Assembly (NCBI GenBank): GCA_964629975.1
Contig: CAZVUN010000104.1
Coordinates: 1 to 10,838, forward strand
Direction of reading: 5' to 3'
Source of the DNA: G020354085 sp964629975
Lineage (GTDB): Bacteria > Pseudomonadota > Gammaproteobacteria > Acidiferrobacterales > Sulfurifustaceae
DNA length: 10,838 bases
Part shown: piece by piece, positions 1 to 8,521 of the stretch
How positions within the stretch are numbered: position 1 is the first letter of the stretch
Layout: the number at the start of each line of letters is the position of its first letter
Translations under genes and position numbers: made by a program
Notes under the pieces: model-generated
Seen by the model: only the letters and a program-made list of their open reading frames with translations
Told to the model about the DNA's origin: nothing
Database searches by the model: none

Positions 1-74
1 GTGCGGCCGAGCAGGCCGCCGCGGCCGAGGCCCTGCGGCAGCTGCGCACCGCGGCCCCGGCGGGTCACGCATGA
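1..74 (+). CDS. rnc: Ribonuclease III, C-terminal end (partial)
   Basis: Only the last 23 codons are inside the window, in the frame starting at position 3 and ending with TGA at 72-74. The tail reads AAEQAAAEALRQLRTAAPAG then HA, the Ala/Glu-rich helix and Leu-rich end typical of the C-terminal double-stranded-RNA-binding domain of RNase III. RNase III cuts double-stranded RNA in rRNA and mRNA processing. Its stop codon overlaps the era start by 4 nt (ATGA), and rnc directly before era is the classic proteobacterial order. The identity rests on this short tail plus gene order, since no catalytic part is visible. Confidence 0.8.
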   Translation, partial: AAEQAAAAEALRQLRTAAPAGHA

Positions 75-970
75 GCGGCGGCTTTCGCAGCGGGCTGGTC
101 GCGCTGGTCGGCCGGCCGAACGTCGGCAAGTCGACGCTGCTCAACCGGTTGGTGGGCGAGCGCATCAGCATTACCTCGCAGCGCCCGCAGACCACACGCC
201 ATCGCATCCTCGGGATCCAAACGAGCGAGCGCGGCCAGATCGTGTACGTCGACACGCCTGGCCTGCACAGCGACGTGCGCAAACCGCTCAATCGCTACAT
301 GAACCGGGTGGCGCGCAGCAGTCTCGAGGGGATCGACTGCGCGCTGCTGGTGATCGCCGCGCCGCGCTGGGTCGCGGAGGATGACTATCCGCTCGCGCTG
401 GTGCGGCCACTGAGGCAACCCGTGCTGCTGGTGATCAACCAGATCGATCGGCTCGCGAGTCGCACGGCACTGTTGCCGCTGATCGAGGCATCGAGCCGGA
501 AGATGGACTTCGCCGAGATCGTGCCGGTGTCGGGACTCAAGGGCACCAACCTCGCCGAGCTGCGCGACGCGATCCTGCGGCATCTGCCGGAACAACCGCC
601 GCTGTACGGCGCCGAGCAGCTCACCGACAGGAGCGAACGCTTCCTGGCGGCCGAGTTCATTCGTGAGCAGGTGTTCCGCGGCTTCGGCCAGGAGGTGCCG
701 TACAGCGCCACCGTCAAGATCGAGCGCTTCCAGCACGCGCGCGGCATGCGCCACATCGAGGCCACCATCTTCGTCGAGAAGGAAGGCCAGAAGGCGATCC
801 TGGTCGGCAAGGGCGGGGAACGACTGAAGACGATCGGCACGCGCGCCCGGCTCGCGCTGCAGAAACTCTACGGCGGCAAGGTCCACCTCGCGCTCTGGGT
901 CAAGGTCAGGAGCGGCTGGTCGCAGAGCGCGCAGGCGCTCAAGAGCCTGGGTTACAGCGAGGAGGGCTGA
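71..970 (+). CDS. era: GTPase Era
   Basis: A 299-aa protein of normal Era length. Era is a GTPase that binds the 3' end of 16S rRNA and helps mature the 30S subunit, acting in the cytoplasm and at the inner membrane. Visible motifs are G1 GRPNVGKS (14-21), the switch I stretch SQRPQTTRHR (36-45), G3 DTPG (61-64), G4 NQID (123-126), a G5-like SGLKG (154-158), and a C-terminal KH domain with GKGG (246-249) followed by LKTIG and a VHLALWVKV strand. The ATG overlaps the rnc stop (ATGA), suggesting translational coupling; a weak GGCGGG precedes it. The G4 lysine, nearly always present as NKxD, is glutamine here (codon CAG at 440-442), which is odd because that residue supports guanine binding. Everything else is intact, so I read it as functional Era. 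Confidence 0.97.
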   Translation: MSGGFRSGLVALVGRPNVGKSTLLNRLVGERISITSQRPQTTRHRILGIQTSERGQIVYVDTPGLHSDVRKPLNRYMNRVARSSLEGIDCALLVIAAPRWVAEDDYPLALVRPLRQPVLLVINQIDRLASRTALLPLIEASSRKMDFAEIVPVSGLKGTNLAELRDAILRHLPEQPPLYGAEQLTDRSERFLAAEFIREQVFRGFGQEVPYSATVKIERFQHARGMRHIEATIFVEKEGQKAILVGKGGERLKTIGTRARLALQKLYGGKVHLALWVKVRSGWSQSAQALKSLGYSEEG

Positions 971-971
971 G

Positions 972-1721
972 ATGCGCGTGGCGGGCGAACCGGCCTTCAT
1001 CCTGCACCAGCGTGATTACAGCGAAACCAGCCTGACCCTCGAGGTCTTCACGGCGCGCCACGGCCGCCTCGGGCTGCTCGCCAAGGGCGCGCGCCGGCCG
1101 AAGAGCCCCTGGCGCGGCCTGCTCAAGCCGTTCCAGCCGCTGTTGCTCGGCTGGAGCGGACGCGGCGAGCTCGGCATCCTCACCGCTGCCGAGCCCGAAC
1201 GCGCGAGCGCCTGCGTCGAAGGGGCCGCGGTGTTCTGCGGTTTCTACCTGAACGAGCTGCTGCTGCGCCTGCTGCACCGCCACGACCCGCACGAGACACT
1301 GTTCGATCAGTATCGGCGCGCGCTCGAGGCGCTGGCGTGCAACGATCCGCAGGAGGACGTGTTGCGCGTGTTCGAAAAACACCTGCTGCGCGAGCTCGGC
1401 TACGGACTGGTGTTCGAATGCGTCGCGCCCGAGCGTGCGCCGCTGGAACCGGACGCCGTGTATGATTATTCGCTCGAGCACGGCCCGCGGCGCATCGGCC
1501 CGGAGACCGGTGCGCTCGCCGGCGTGCGTATTCACGGCGCGAGCCTGATGGCGCTTGCGCAGGAGCGGCTCGACGATGCGCGCGCCCGCCGCGAGGTCAA
1601 GCGCCTGATGCGCGCGGCGCTCGCCCCGCATCTCGGCGATCGACCGCTGCACAGCCGGCGCCTCTACCAGAGCATGGTCGCGGCGCGCAGCCGCCACAGC
1701 CAACGGAGCAATGCGACGTGA
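972..1721 (+). CDS. recO: DNA repair protein RecO
   Basis: A 249-aa protein, normal for RecO. RecO works with RecR (and RecF) to load RecA onto SSB-coated single-stranded DNA in gap repair, and it anneals complementary strands. The N-terminal OB-fold signature is clear: a YSETSLTLEVFT strand followed by HGRLGLLAKGARRPKS, a basic loop typical of RecO (residues about 16-45). The helical C-terminal half contains an HLLRELGYGL segment. No zinc-finger cysteine cluster is visible, as in many gammaproteobacterial RecO proteins. The ATG lies 1 nt after the era stop and is preceded by GAGGAGGG (959-966), a strong ribosome binding site. The last codons overlap the pdxJ start by 4 nt (GTGA), so recO probably sits in the middle of a coupled era-recO-pdxJ-acpS transcript. 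Confidence 0.95.
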   Translation: MRVAGEPAFILHQRDYSETSLTLEVFTARHGRLGLLAKGARRPKSPWRGLLKPFQPLLLGWSGRGELGILTAAEPERASACVEGAAVFCGFYLNELLLRLLHRHDPHETLFDQYRRALEALACNDPQEDVLRVFEKHLLRELGYGLVFECVAPERAPLEPDAVYDYSLEHGPRRIGPETGALAGVRIHGASLMALAQERLDDARARREVKRLMRAALAPHLGDRPLHSRRLYQSMVAARSRHSQRSNAT

Positions 1722-2449
1722 TCAAACTCGGCGTCAACATCGACCACATTGCCACGCTGCGCCAGGCGCGCGGCACGCGCTATCCGGATCCGGTGCAGGC
1801 GGCGATCGATGCCGAACAGGCGGGGGCGGACGCGATTACATTGCATCTGCGCGAGGACCGGCGCCACATTCAGGAGCGCGACGTGCGGCTGCTGCGCGAC
1901 ATCGTGCAGACGCGCATGAATCTGGAGATGGCGGTGACCGATGCCATGCTCGCCCTTGCGCGCGACATTCGCCCGGCCGACTGTTGCCTCGTACCCGAGC
2001 GGCGCCAGGAACTCACCACCGAAGGCGGTCTCGACGTCGCCGGCCAGCTCCGGCGCATCACCGAGGCGTGCGCGCGCCTGGCCGATGCCGGCATCCGCGT
2101 ATCGCTGTTCGTCGATCCCGATCCGCGCCAGATCGATGCAGCCGCCCAGAGCGGCGCGCCGGTGATCGAGATTCACACCGGTCACTACGCCGAGGCCAAC
2201 GACCCCGCCCTCTGGCGGGCCGAGCTGGCGCGCATCGAGCAGGCGGTGGAACAGGGGCGCGGCCTGCACCTGCAGGTCAATGCCGGCCACGGTCTCAACT
2301 ACCACAATGTCCAGTCGATCGCCGCGATCCCCGGGGTCTCGGAGCTCAACATCGGGCACGCGATCGTCGCGCGTGCGCTGTTCACCGGCCTTGGGAATGC
2401 CGTGCGCGAGATGAAGCGGTTGATGGTCGAGGCTGCGACCGCACGATGA
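1718..2449 (+). CDS. pdxJ: Pyridoxine 5'-phosphate synthase
   Basis: A 243-aa TIM-barrel enzyme that condenses 3-amino-2-oxopropyl phosphate with 1-deoxyxylulose 5-phosphate to give pyridoxine 5'-phosphate, the last ring-forming step of DXP-dependent vitamin B6 synthesis. The start motif GVNIDHIATLRQARG (5-19) is diagnostic. The catalytic residues known from E. coli (His45, Glu72, His193) appear here two positions earlier: His43 in TLHLREDRRH, Glu70 in MNLEMA and His191 in NAGHGLNY. The start is GTG at 1718, supported by GGAG at 1705-1708 and by the protein opening exactly at the conserved MIKLGVNIDH. It overlaps recO by 4 nt, and its stop overlaps the acpS ATG by 4 nt (ATGA). The pdxJ-acpS pairing is standard in proteobacteria. 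A longer overlapping reading in another frame is not used. Confidence 0.97.
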   Translation: MIKLGVNIDHIATLRQARGTRYPDPVQAAIDAEQAGADAITLHLREDRRHIQERDVRLLRDIVQTRMNLEMAVTDAMLALARDIRPADCCLVPERRQELTTEGGLDVAGQLRRITEACARLADAGIRVSLFVDPDPRQIDAAAQSGAPVIEIHTGHYAEANDPALWRAELARIEQAVEQGRGLHLQVNAGHGLNYHNVQSIAAIPGVSELNIGHAIVARALFTGLGNAVREMKRLMVEAATAR

Positions 2450-2826
2450 TCTTCGGCATTGGCACCGATATCGTGCGCGTGGCGCGCATGGCACGCGACA
2501 TCGAGCGCTACGGCGACAAGCTTGCCGAGCGCATCCTCACGGATGCCGAGCTCGCCGAGTACCGTGCGAGCGAGCGCCGCGCACATTTTCTCGCCAAGCG
2601 CTTTGCCGCCAAGGAGGCCGCCGCCAAGGCCATGGGCACGGGCTTCAGCCAGGGTATTCAGCTGCGGCAGATCGGCGTGGCGCACGACGCCAAGGGCAAG
2701 CCGCTGCTGCAATTCACGGATGCGGCGCTGCGCTTCCTCGAGCAACACAAGATCCGCGTCACCCACGTGAGCCTGGCAGACGAGGAAGACCACGCGGTCG
2801 CCTTCGTCACGCTCGAAGCCGACTAG
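2446..2826 (+). CDS. acpS: Holo-[acyl-carrier-protein] synthase
   Basis: A 126-aa protein, the usual AcpS length. It transfers the 4'-phosphopantetheine arm from coenzyme A to a serine on acyl carrier protein, which is required for fatty acid synthesis. The two hallmark regions are present: GIGTDIVRV at the N terminus with the magnesium-binding Asp8, and KRFAAKEAAAKA with Glu57, both at the E. coli positions. The C-terminal HVSLADEEDHAVAFV strand is also typical. The ATG at 2446 overlaps the pdxJ stop; an in-frame open stretch runs back to 1711 but lies inside pdxJ and is not coding. acpS is the last plus-strand gene of the cluster and faces tRNA-Asn head-on across about 250 bp of GC-rich spacer. 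Confidence 0.97.
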   Translation: MIFGIGTDIVRVARMARDIERYGDKLAERILTDAELAEYRASERRAHFLAKRFAAKEAAAKAMGTGFSQGIQLRQIGVAHDAKGKPLLQFTDAALRFLEQHKIRVTHVSLADEEDHAVAFVTLEAD

Positions 2827-3034
2827 CGCCGAGGCCGCCCGCGCGCCTGACAGCGGAGCGAAACGGCGCTGCGCCGCAGAGTCGAGGCGCGCGGCCACGT
2901 GGGCAGGCGCGCGGCGTCTGCGCCGGATAGCGGGCCGCCGGCCCGGCAGGCGTCGACAAGATCGACGCCGTGCTGGCCGGTGCCGGGCCAGCGATCAGGC
3001 CGCTGCCGAGCGCACCCCCCCCGAGGGCAGGCAG
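2827..3034. other. GC-rich convergent spacer with two hairpins
   Basis: This region lies between acpS (plus) and the tRNA-Asn terminator (minus) and has no credible gene. It holds two adjacent inverted repeats: GGCGTCGA/TCGACGCC (2949-2956 and 2962-2969, 5-nt loop) and GCTGGCC/GGCCAGC (2972-2978 and 2986-2992, 7-nt loop). They could stop or protect the 3' end of the acpS transcript, but neither is followed by a T-run in either direction, so they are not classic Rho-independent terminators. A run of eight C residues lies at 3015-3022. Confidence 0.45.
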
Positions 3035-3060
3035 AAAAACGGGCCACCGGCGTGGCCCGT
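3035..3060 (-). terminator. Rho-independent terminator of tRNA-Asn
   Basis: Read on the minus strand, a 9-bp perfect stem ACGGGCCAC/GTGGCCCGT with a 4-nt loop is followed by TTTTT (plus-strand A-run 3035-3039). It begins about 15 nt past the tRNA-Asn 3' end, the expected place for its terminator. On the plus strand there is no T-run after the stem, so it would not terminate acpS efficiently by itself. Confidence 0.85.
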
Positions 3061-3074
3061 CCGTCATTGTCGTT

Positions 3075-3150
<76 letters not shown>

Positions 3151-3194
3151 AAATTCGGTGAATAAGCGCGCTGCGCGTGCGTCAGGGGCGGCGT

Positions 3195-3224
3195 ATGTTA
3201 CTTGCGGCTGACAGGGAGGGTCAA
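3195..3224 (-). promoter_or_regulatory. Sigma-70 promoter for tRNA-Asn
   Basis: On the minus strand a TTGACC -35 box (3219-3224, 5 of 6 to consensus) and a TAACAT -10 box (3195-3200, 4 of 6) are separated by 18 nt. The following bases, ACGCCGCCCC, form a GC-rich discriminator of the kind seen at stable-RNA promoters under stringent control. Transcription would begin near 3188, giving a leader of about 37 nt for RNase P to remove. Confidence 0.65.
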
Positions 3225-3238
3225 GCCGCGTGTGGGCG

Positions 3239-3817
3239 CTAGCGGCATGGCGGTTTCGCGCCGGCGACCGTGCGATCGGAGGCGCGGGCGCGCCCGATGC
3301 GATTGAGGATGACGGTTCGGGCGGTACCGTGTCGGTCGCACAGGGTGAAGGTGCCGTTGCGCGCGCTTTGCCCGGAAGGCTGATAGGTGACCGCGTTGTT
3401 GCGCCCGAGCGCGGCCCGCCATTGCATGGTGTGGCCGGCGCTCAACGACTGTTGTACGCGAATGATCGTATCCTCGGGCCCCAGCGCTTCATCTTCGTCC
3501 GTATCCACGAACACGATCCATCCCTGTTCCCAGCGGCTGTCGGGCGTACAGTTGACGCCGGTGGCGCTCTTGCACAGCGTCACGGCAGTTGCCCGGCGCA
3601 GCGCCTCGGAGCGTGCCAGGTTGAGATGGCTCAGCAGGAGATTGATATCGGCGCAGAGGCGTTCGCGCTCGAGCAGCGGCTGCATGGCGACCGCGCTGGT
3701 CGTTAGCACACTGATTACCGCGAGGCTGGTCAGCAACTCATACAGCGAGGCGCCGCGCTGTACGCTTGGCGGTACGCCGACGTAGCACGAAACACGGGCA
3801 GGAAAGCCGAGCGGCAT
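3239..3817 (-). CDS. fimT: GspH/FimT-family type IV minor pseudopilin
   Basis: A 192-aa prepilin-like protein. After a 22-residue leader (rich in Pro and aromatics, ending QRG) the class III signal reads G22-A23-S-L-Y-E27 and continues into a hydrophobic helix (about 28-48). Gly-1 and Glu+5, needed by the prepilin peptidase and for assembly, are kept, but residue +1 is Ala instead of the usual Phe. The body (about 50-175) matches the GspH/FimT fold: NLARSEALRR, GWIVFVDTDEDEAL, YQPSGQS, GTFTLCD. Near the C terminus, GRAR (175-178) fits the GRxR DNA-binding motif described for Legionella FimT in natural transformation. Cys82, Cys90, Cys160 and Cys191 could form disulfides. The ATG is preceded by GGAGG at good spacing. 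No other pilin gene is adjacent; standalone fimT loci are common. The symbol is provisional, as a general GspH-type minor pilin is the alternative. Confidence 0.85.
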   Translation of the reverse strand: MPLGFPARVSCYVGVPPSVQRGASLYELLTSLAVISVLTTSAVAMQPLLERERLCADINLLLSHLNLARSEALRRATAVTLCKSATGVNCTPDSRWEQGWIVFVDTDEDEALGPEDTIIRVQQSLSAGHTMQWRAALGRNNAVTYQPSGQSARNGTFTLCDRHGTARTVILNRIGRARASDRTVAGAKPPCR

Positions 3818-3897
3818 CGGTCACCCTCCATGGTTCTTGTTGTCTGTCCCGTCCGGGCGGCGAGAGGCTGGGCTGCGCCATCCCTGGCGGTCGCGCC

Positions 3898-3926
3898 ACT
3901 ATGCCGCGGCGCCGCGGAACTGTAAA
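3898..3926 (-). promoter_or_regulatory. Putative sigma-70 promoter for fimT with palindromic spacer
   Basis: On the minus strand a TTTACA -35 box (3921-3926, 5 of 6) and a CATAGT -10 box (3898-3903, 4 of 6) are exactly 17 nt apart. Transcription would start near 3891, leaving a leader of about 75 nt before the fimT ATG. The spacer contains a perfect 14-bp palindrome, CCGCGGCGCCGCGG (3904-3917), that could be a repressor site or alter spacer geometry. The element begins 16 nt after the stop of the upstream exported-protein gene. Confidence 0.5.
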
Positions 3927-3941
3927 CGTGTTACGGGAGGT

Positions 3942-4622
3942 TTACTGCCAGCCGATACCGGGTGGCACGTCGCGCGGGGTGAAACGCACGAACATGTCGA
4001 GCCGGCCCTCGAACAGCGCGTCCAGACGCAACTGACCCGGCGCCGTGACGGCGCGCAACCTGAGCGGTGCCGGCTCGATGCTGCGCACCTGCAGCGCATT
4101 GACGGGATAGTCGAGGGTGACCTTCACGAACATCGGGAAGTAGCCGTCGAAGAAGCGGCGCATGTACGGACCGCCGTGCCATTCGTATTCGCCATTGGCG
4201 TCGTTGCGGCGCAGCGAGCGGTTCTCGCTCATCACGCACAGCAGTGCGTCCTTGCCGACCTCGGTGAGCTGCACCGTGGCGCCTTCCACCCAGGCCTTGC
4301 CCACGTGGCGCGCCTCGAGTATCTGGATGTTGCGCACGCGGCCGCGATGAAACACCACCTGCAGCGCCGGTGTGGGGCCGAGGTGATGGTGGCACTGCTT
4401 CATTCGGATCCAGCCGCTCTTGAGCGAGTCCTCGGTGATGGCGATATGGCTTATCTGCATGTGCGGTGGCCGCGCCGGCGCCTCGGGCAGGAAGCGCAGG
4501 TCACCTTCGTTGATCTTGTCCGGCGAGAGCTCGTCTTCCGCCGGCGCGGGCGCGACGCCCGCGAGCACGAGCAGTGCGACCAGCAGTGGTGCGCGGACCC
4601 CGAGCGGCCTGCCGCGGCGCAT
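3942..4622 (-). CDS. Exported protein of unknown function
   Basis: I do not recognise the family. The 226-aa product begins with a clear Sec signal peptide: MRRGRPLGVR, a Leu/Val/Ala core (11-24), and a likely cleavage at APA-ED (28/29), so the mature protein is probably periplasmic; there is no lipobox and no second membrane segment. The mature part is beta-rich in feel (MQISHIAITEDSLKSGWIRM, ALQVVFHRGRVRNIQILEARHVG, FVKVTLDYPVNALQVRSIEPAPLRLRAV in alternating strands). It carries Cys77 followed by three histidines (CHHH, 77-80) and one further cysteine, Cys129, which could suggest metal or disulfide chemistry. An ATG at 4622 lies 5 nt after the aminotransferase stop, with only a weak GGGAAG site upstream, so it is probably co-transcribed and perhaps coupled. 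The open frame extends much further upstream, but that part overlaps the aminotransferase and is not coding. Confidence 0.8.
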   Translation of the reverse strand: MRRGRPLGVRAPLLVALLVLAGVAPAPAEDELSPDKINEGDLRFLPEAPARPPHMQISHIAITEDSLKSGWIRMKQCHHHLGPTPALQVVFHRGRVRNIQILEARHVGKAWVEGATVQLTEVGKDALLCVMSENRSLRRNDANGEYEWHGGPYMRRFFDGYFPMFVKVTLDYPVNALQVRSIEPAPLRLRAVTAPGQLRLDALFEGRLDMFVRFTPRDVPPGIGWQ

Positions 4623-4627
4623 GGCGC

Positions 4628-5818
4628 TCAGCGCTTCCCGAGCGCGTTTTCGATGCGGTCGAGCGCCTTGTCCAGGGTCTGGCGCGAGGTGGCGTACGAC
4701 AGGCGCAGATAGCCCGGGGCGCCGAAGGCCGAGCCCGGCACCAGTGCCACGCCGGCGGTATTGAGCAGGTGCTCGGCCAGCGTCACGTCGTCGGTGAAAC
4801 CGCCCGCGCTGATCGCTGCGCTGAAGTCCGGAAACGCGTAGAACGCGCCCTGGGCCGGCAGGCAGCGCACACCGCGGATGCGGTTGAGGCGCGCCACCAC
4901 ATGATCGTGCCGCTCGCGGAAGGCCTGGACCATCGGCGCAATGCAGGACTGGTCGCCGGTCAAGGCGGCCTCGGCCGCGACCTGCGCGATCGAGGTCGGG
5001 TTCGACGTGCTTTGCGACTGCACGTTCTTCATGGCGGCGATCAGGGGTCTCGGCCCCGCGCAGTAGCCGATGCGCCAGCCCGTCATGGCGTAGGCCTTGG
5101 ACACACCGTTGAGCACGATGGTGCGGTCCTTGAGATCCGGACAGGCATTGACGATGTTGGCGAACGGCTCCGGCGCCCACAAGATGTGCTCGTACATGTC
5201 GTCGGTCGCGATCAGCACATGCGCATGGCGCCGCAACACCTCGCCGAGCCCGACCAGCTCCTGGCGCGTGTACGCGACGCCGGTCGGGTTCGACGGGCTG
5301 TTGATGACCACCAGCTTGGTGCGCGGCGTGATGGCGCGCTCGAGCTGCGCGGGTTCGAGCTTGAAGCCTTGCGCGATGCCGGCCGTGACGATGACCGGTG
5401 TTGCATCGGCGAGCAGCACGATATCGGGGTAAGACACCCAGTACGGTGCCGGTATGATCACCTCGTCGCCGGCCTCGAGCAGCGCCTGGGCCAGATTGAA
5501 GAAGCTCTGCTTGCCGCCGACCGACACCAGCACCTGCTCGGGCCCGAATGCAAGTCCGTTGTCGCGTTGGAACTTCTCGACGATCGCCTGCTTCAGGGAG
5601 GGGATGCCGTCGACCGCGGTGTACTTGGTGAAGCCGTCGCGGATGGCGCGGATGGCGGCCTGCTTGATGTGCTCCGGGGTGTCGAAGTCCGGTTCGCCGG
5701 CCCCGAGGCTGATGACATCCTTGCCCTGCGCTTTGAGTTCCTTGGCGCGGGCATCGACGGCAAGGGTGGGGGAGGGTTTGATACGGCCGACACGGCCGGC
5801 AAGGCGGATGCTGACCAA
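4628..5818 (-). CDS. PLP-dependent class I aminotransferase (aspartate-type)
   Basis: A 396-aa fold-type I aminotransferase of the bacterial class I-beta aspartate/prephenate type (often named aspC or aatA). It moves amino groups between amino acids and 2-oxo acids using pyridoxal phosphate. With the chosen start the N terminus reads RVGRIKPSPTLAV, as in the family. Key residues are PYW (125-127), NSPSNPTG (173-180), Asp206 and Tyr209 of TDDMYE contacting the cofactor, Lys241 in NGVSKAYAMTGWRIGY as Schiff-base lysine, and Arg372 in LRLSYA for the substrate carboxylate. The start is TTG at 5818-5816, because GAGGA sits a few bases upstream and homology begins there. An in-frame ATG at 5923 would add 35 unrelated residues and run into uvrB. 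The gene diverges from uvrB. Substrate choice cannot be settled by eye. Confidence 0.92.
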   Translation of the reverse strand: MVSIRLAGRVGRIKPSPTLAVDARAKELKAQGKDVISLGAGEPDFDTPEHIKQAAIRAIRDGFTKYTAVDGIPSLKQAIVEKFQRDNGLAFGPEQVLVSVGGKQSFFNLAQALLEAGDEVIIPAPYWVSYPDIVLLADATPVIVTAGIAQGFKLEPAQLERAITPRTKLVVINSPSNPTGVAYTRQELVGLGEVLRRHAHVLIATDDMYEHILWAPEPFANIVNACPDLKDRTIVLNGVSKAYAMTGWRIGYCAGPRPLIAAMKNVQSQSTSNPTSIAQVAAEAALTGDQSCIAPMVQAFRERHDHVVARLNRIRGVRCLPAQGAFYAFPDFSAAISAGGFTDDVTLAEHLLNTAGVALVPGSAFGAPGYLRLSYATSRQTLDKALDRIENALGKR

Positions 5819-5892
5819 GAATTCCTCGCAGAACGTCTGTCTAAGCGCAGTCGCGCTAATATACCCGCAAGCCGCGGCAAAGACGATAGGAC
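5819..5892. promoter_or_regulatory. Divergent promoter region between aminotransferase gene and uvrB
   Basis: Only 74 bp separate the two divergent starts. The one AT-rich element, CTAATATA (5856-5863), gives a TAATAT -10 candidate on the plus strand for uvrB and an overlapping TATATT -10 candidate on the minus strand, so the two promoters may be back to back and mutually exclusive. No good -35 box is seen for either at 16-18 nt. No LexA box (CTGT-N8-ACAG) is present; the nearest, CTGTCTAAGCGCAG, has the wrong spacing. Confidence 0.4.
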
Positions 5893-7940
<2,048 letters not shown>

Positions 7941-7944
<4 letters not shown>

Positions 7945-8321
7945 CCGGTGCCCGGCTCGCCACCGCCCAGGGCGTGCAGTTCGCGGTCGAGGCGCGCGGG
8001 ATCGCCGAGGTTGAGTTCGACGAGCCGCCGCAGGTGCGTGATGCTGTCGAGGTCGATGTGCAGGCAACGCAGGCCGATGCGCCCGGGTTCCTGGTGCGCC
8101 ACCTGCGCATCCATGTAGATGGAGGCACCGCCGCCATCGATCTGGACCGCGAGTGTGAGGCGCTGACCGAGGGCGACCGTCTTGCCGGGGGCGAGCGTTA
8201 CGAGGGCCCCCTTGAGGGAAATGTCGATGAGTTCGGCCGGCCACTGCTCGCGGTCGCTGCGCAACTCGGCATGGGCGACAAACGGGATGCGGCTGAAACG
8301 TCGGTGATCGGCGGCGGTCAT
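7941..8321 (-). CDS. Single-domain PilZ protein (predicted c-di-GMP receptor)
   Basis: A 126-aa cytosolic protein with one PilZ domain. Both parts of the c-di-GMP binding signature are present: R7-R8-F-S-R11 (RxxxR) and D33-I-S35-L-K-G38 (D/NxSxxG). So it should bind cyclic di-GMP, unlike degenerate PilZ proteins. Such small proteins act as adaptors controlling motility, pili or exopolysaccharide; the partner is not evident here. After the barrel it has a helical tail (about 90-118, HIDLDSITHLRRLVELNLGD) common in stand-alone PilZ proteins. I chose ATG at 8321, which has GAGG about 7 nt upstream and places RRFSR near the N terminus as usual. A longer open frame back to 8426 would run through the promoter elements. 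Its TAG shares CTAG with the uvrB stop. Confidence 0.93.
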
Positions 8322-8369
8322 GGCGTGCCTCGTGAAGTTCGCTTCGCGGCGCCGAGCGGCGGCAACGTG

Positions 8370-8409
8370 CGTGTTCCAACAGTATAGAGGGCGTGTTCCG
8401 AGGAACACG
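8370..8409 (-). promoter_or_regulatory. pilZ promoter with flanking palindromic operator sites
   Basis: On the minus strand a TATACT -10 box (8381-8386, 5 of 6 to consensus) lies about 60 nt upstream of the pilZ ATG, with no good -35 hexamer. In the -35 zone sits a perfect inverted repeat CGTGTTCC-GA-GGAACACG (8392-8409). Its half-site recurs as GCGTGTTCC at 8370-8378, exactly 21 bp (two helical turns) away on the other side of the -10 box, near the expected transcription start. That geometry is what a dimeric regulator binding at and next to the promoter would use. The regulator is unknown. Confidence 0.5.
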
Positions 8410-8521
8410 GTCACCGGCAACGGCACACCGATCAGTATTTCAGAATGTGCTTATGTGCTTGCCTCGATCGCCGTTGCGGTTCCGGCGGGTCGACCCTCGG
8501 CGCGCACTACGTCCATATTTT

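Noticed and set aside
1711..2445. An upstream in-frame extension of acpS within pdxJ
   Set aside because: AcpS homology begins exactly at MIFGIGTD (2446); the preceding region is pdxJ read out of frame.
3015..3022. A run of eight C residues as a phase-variation tract
   Set aside because: It is outside any gene and not placed in a promoter spacer, so slippage would have no obvious effect.
3922..3945. An inverted repeat GTAAAC/GTTTAC around the 3' end of the exported-protein gene
   Set aside because: Only 6 bp with a 12-nt loop and no T-run on either strand; more likely chance overlap with the fimT -35 box and the stop codon.
5838..5851. A LexA (SOS) box before uvrB, CTGTCTAAGCGCAG
   Set aside because: The gammaproteobacterial LexA site needs CTGT-N8-ACAG (16 nt). 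This one is 14 nt with the wrong spacing, so SOS control is not supported by sequence.
8322..8426. A longer pilZ start at 8426 giving 161 residues
   Set aside because: The extra 35 residues span the -10 box and the palindrome and lack similarity to PilZ proteins; ATG 8321 has a good ribosome binding site.
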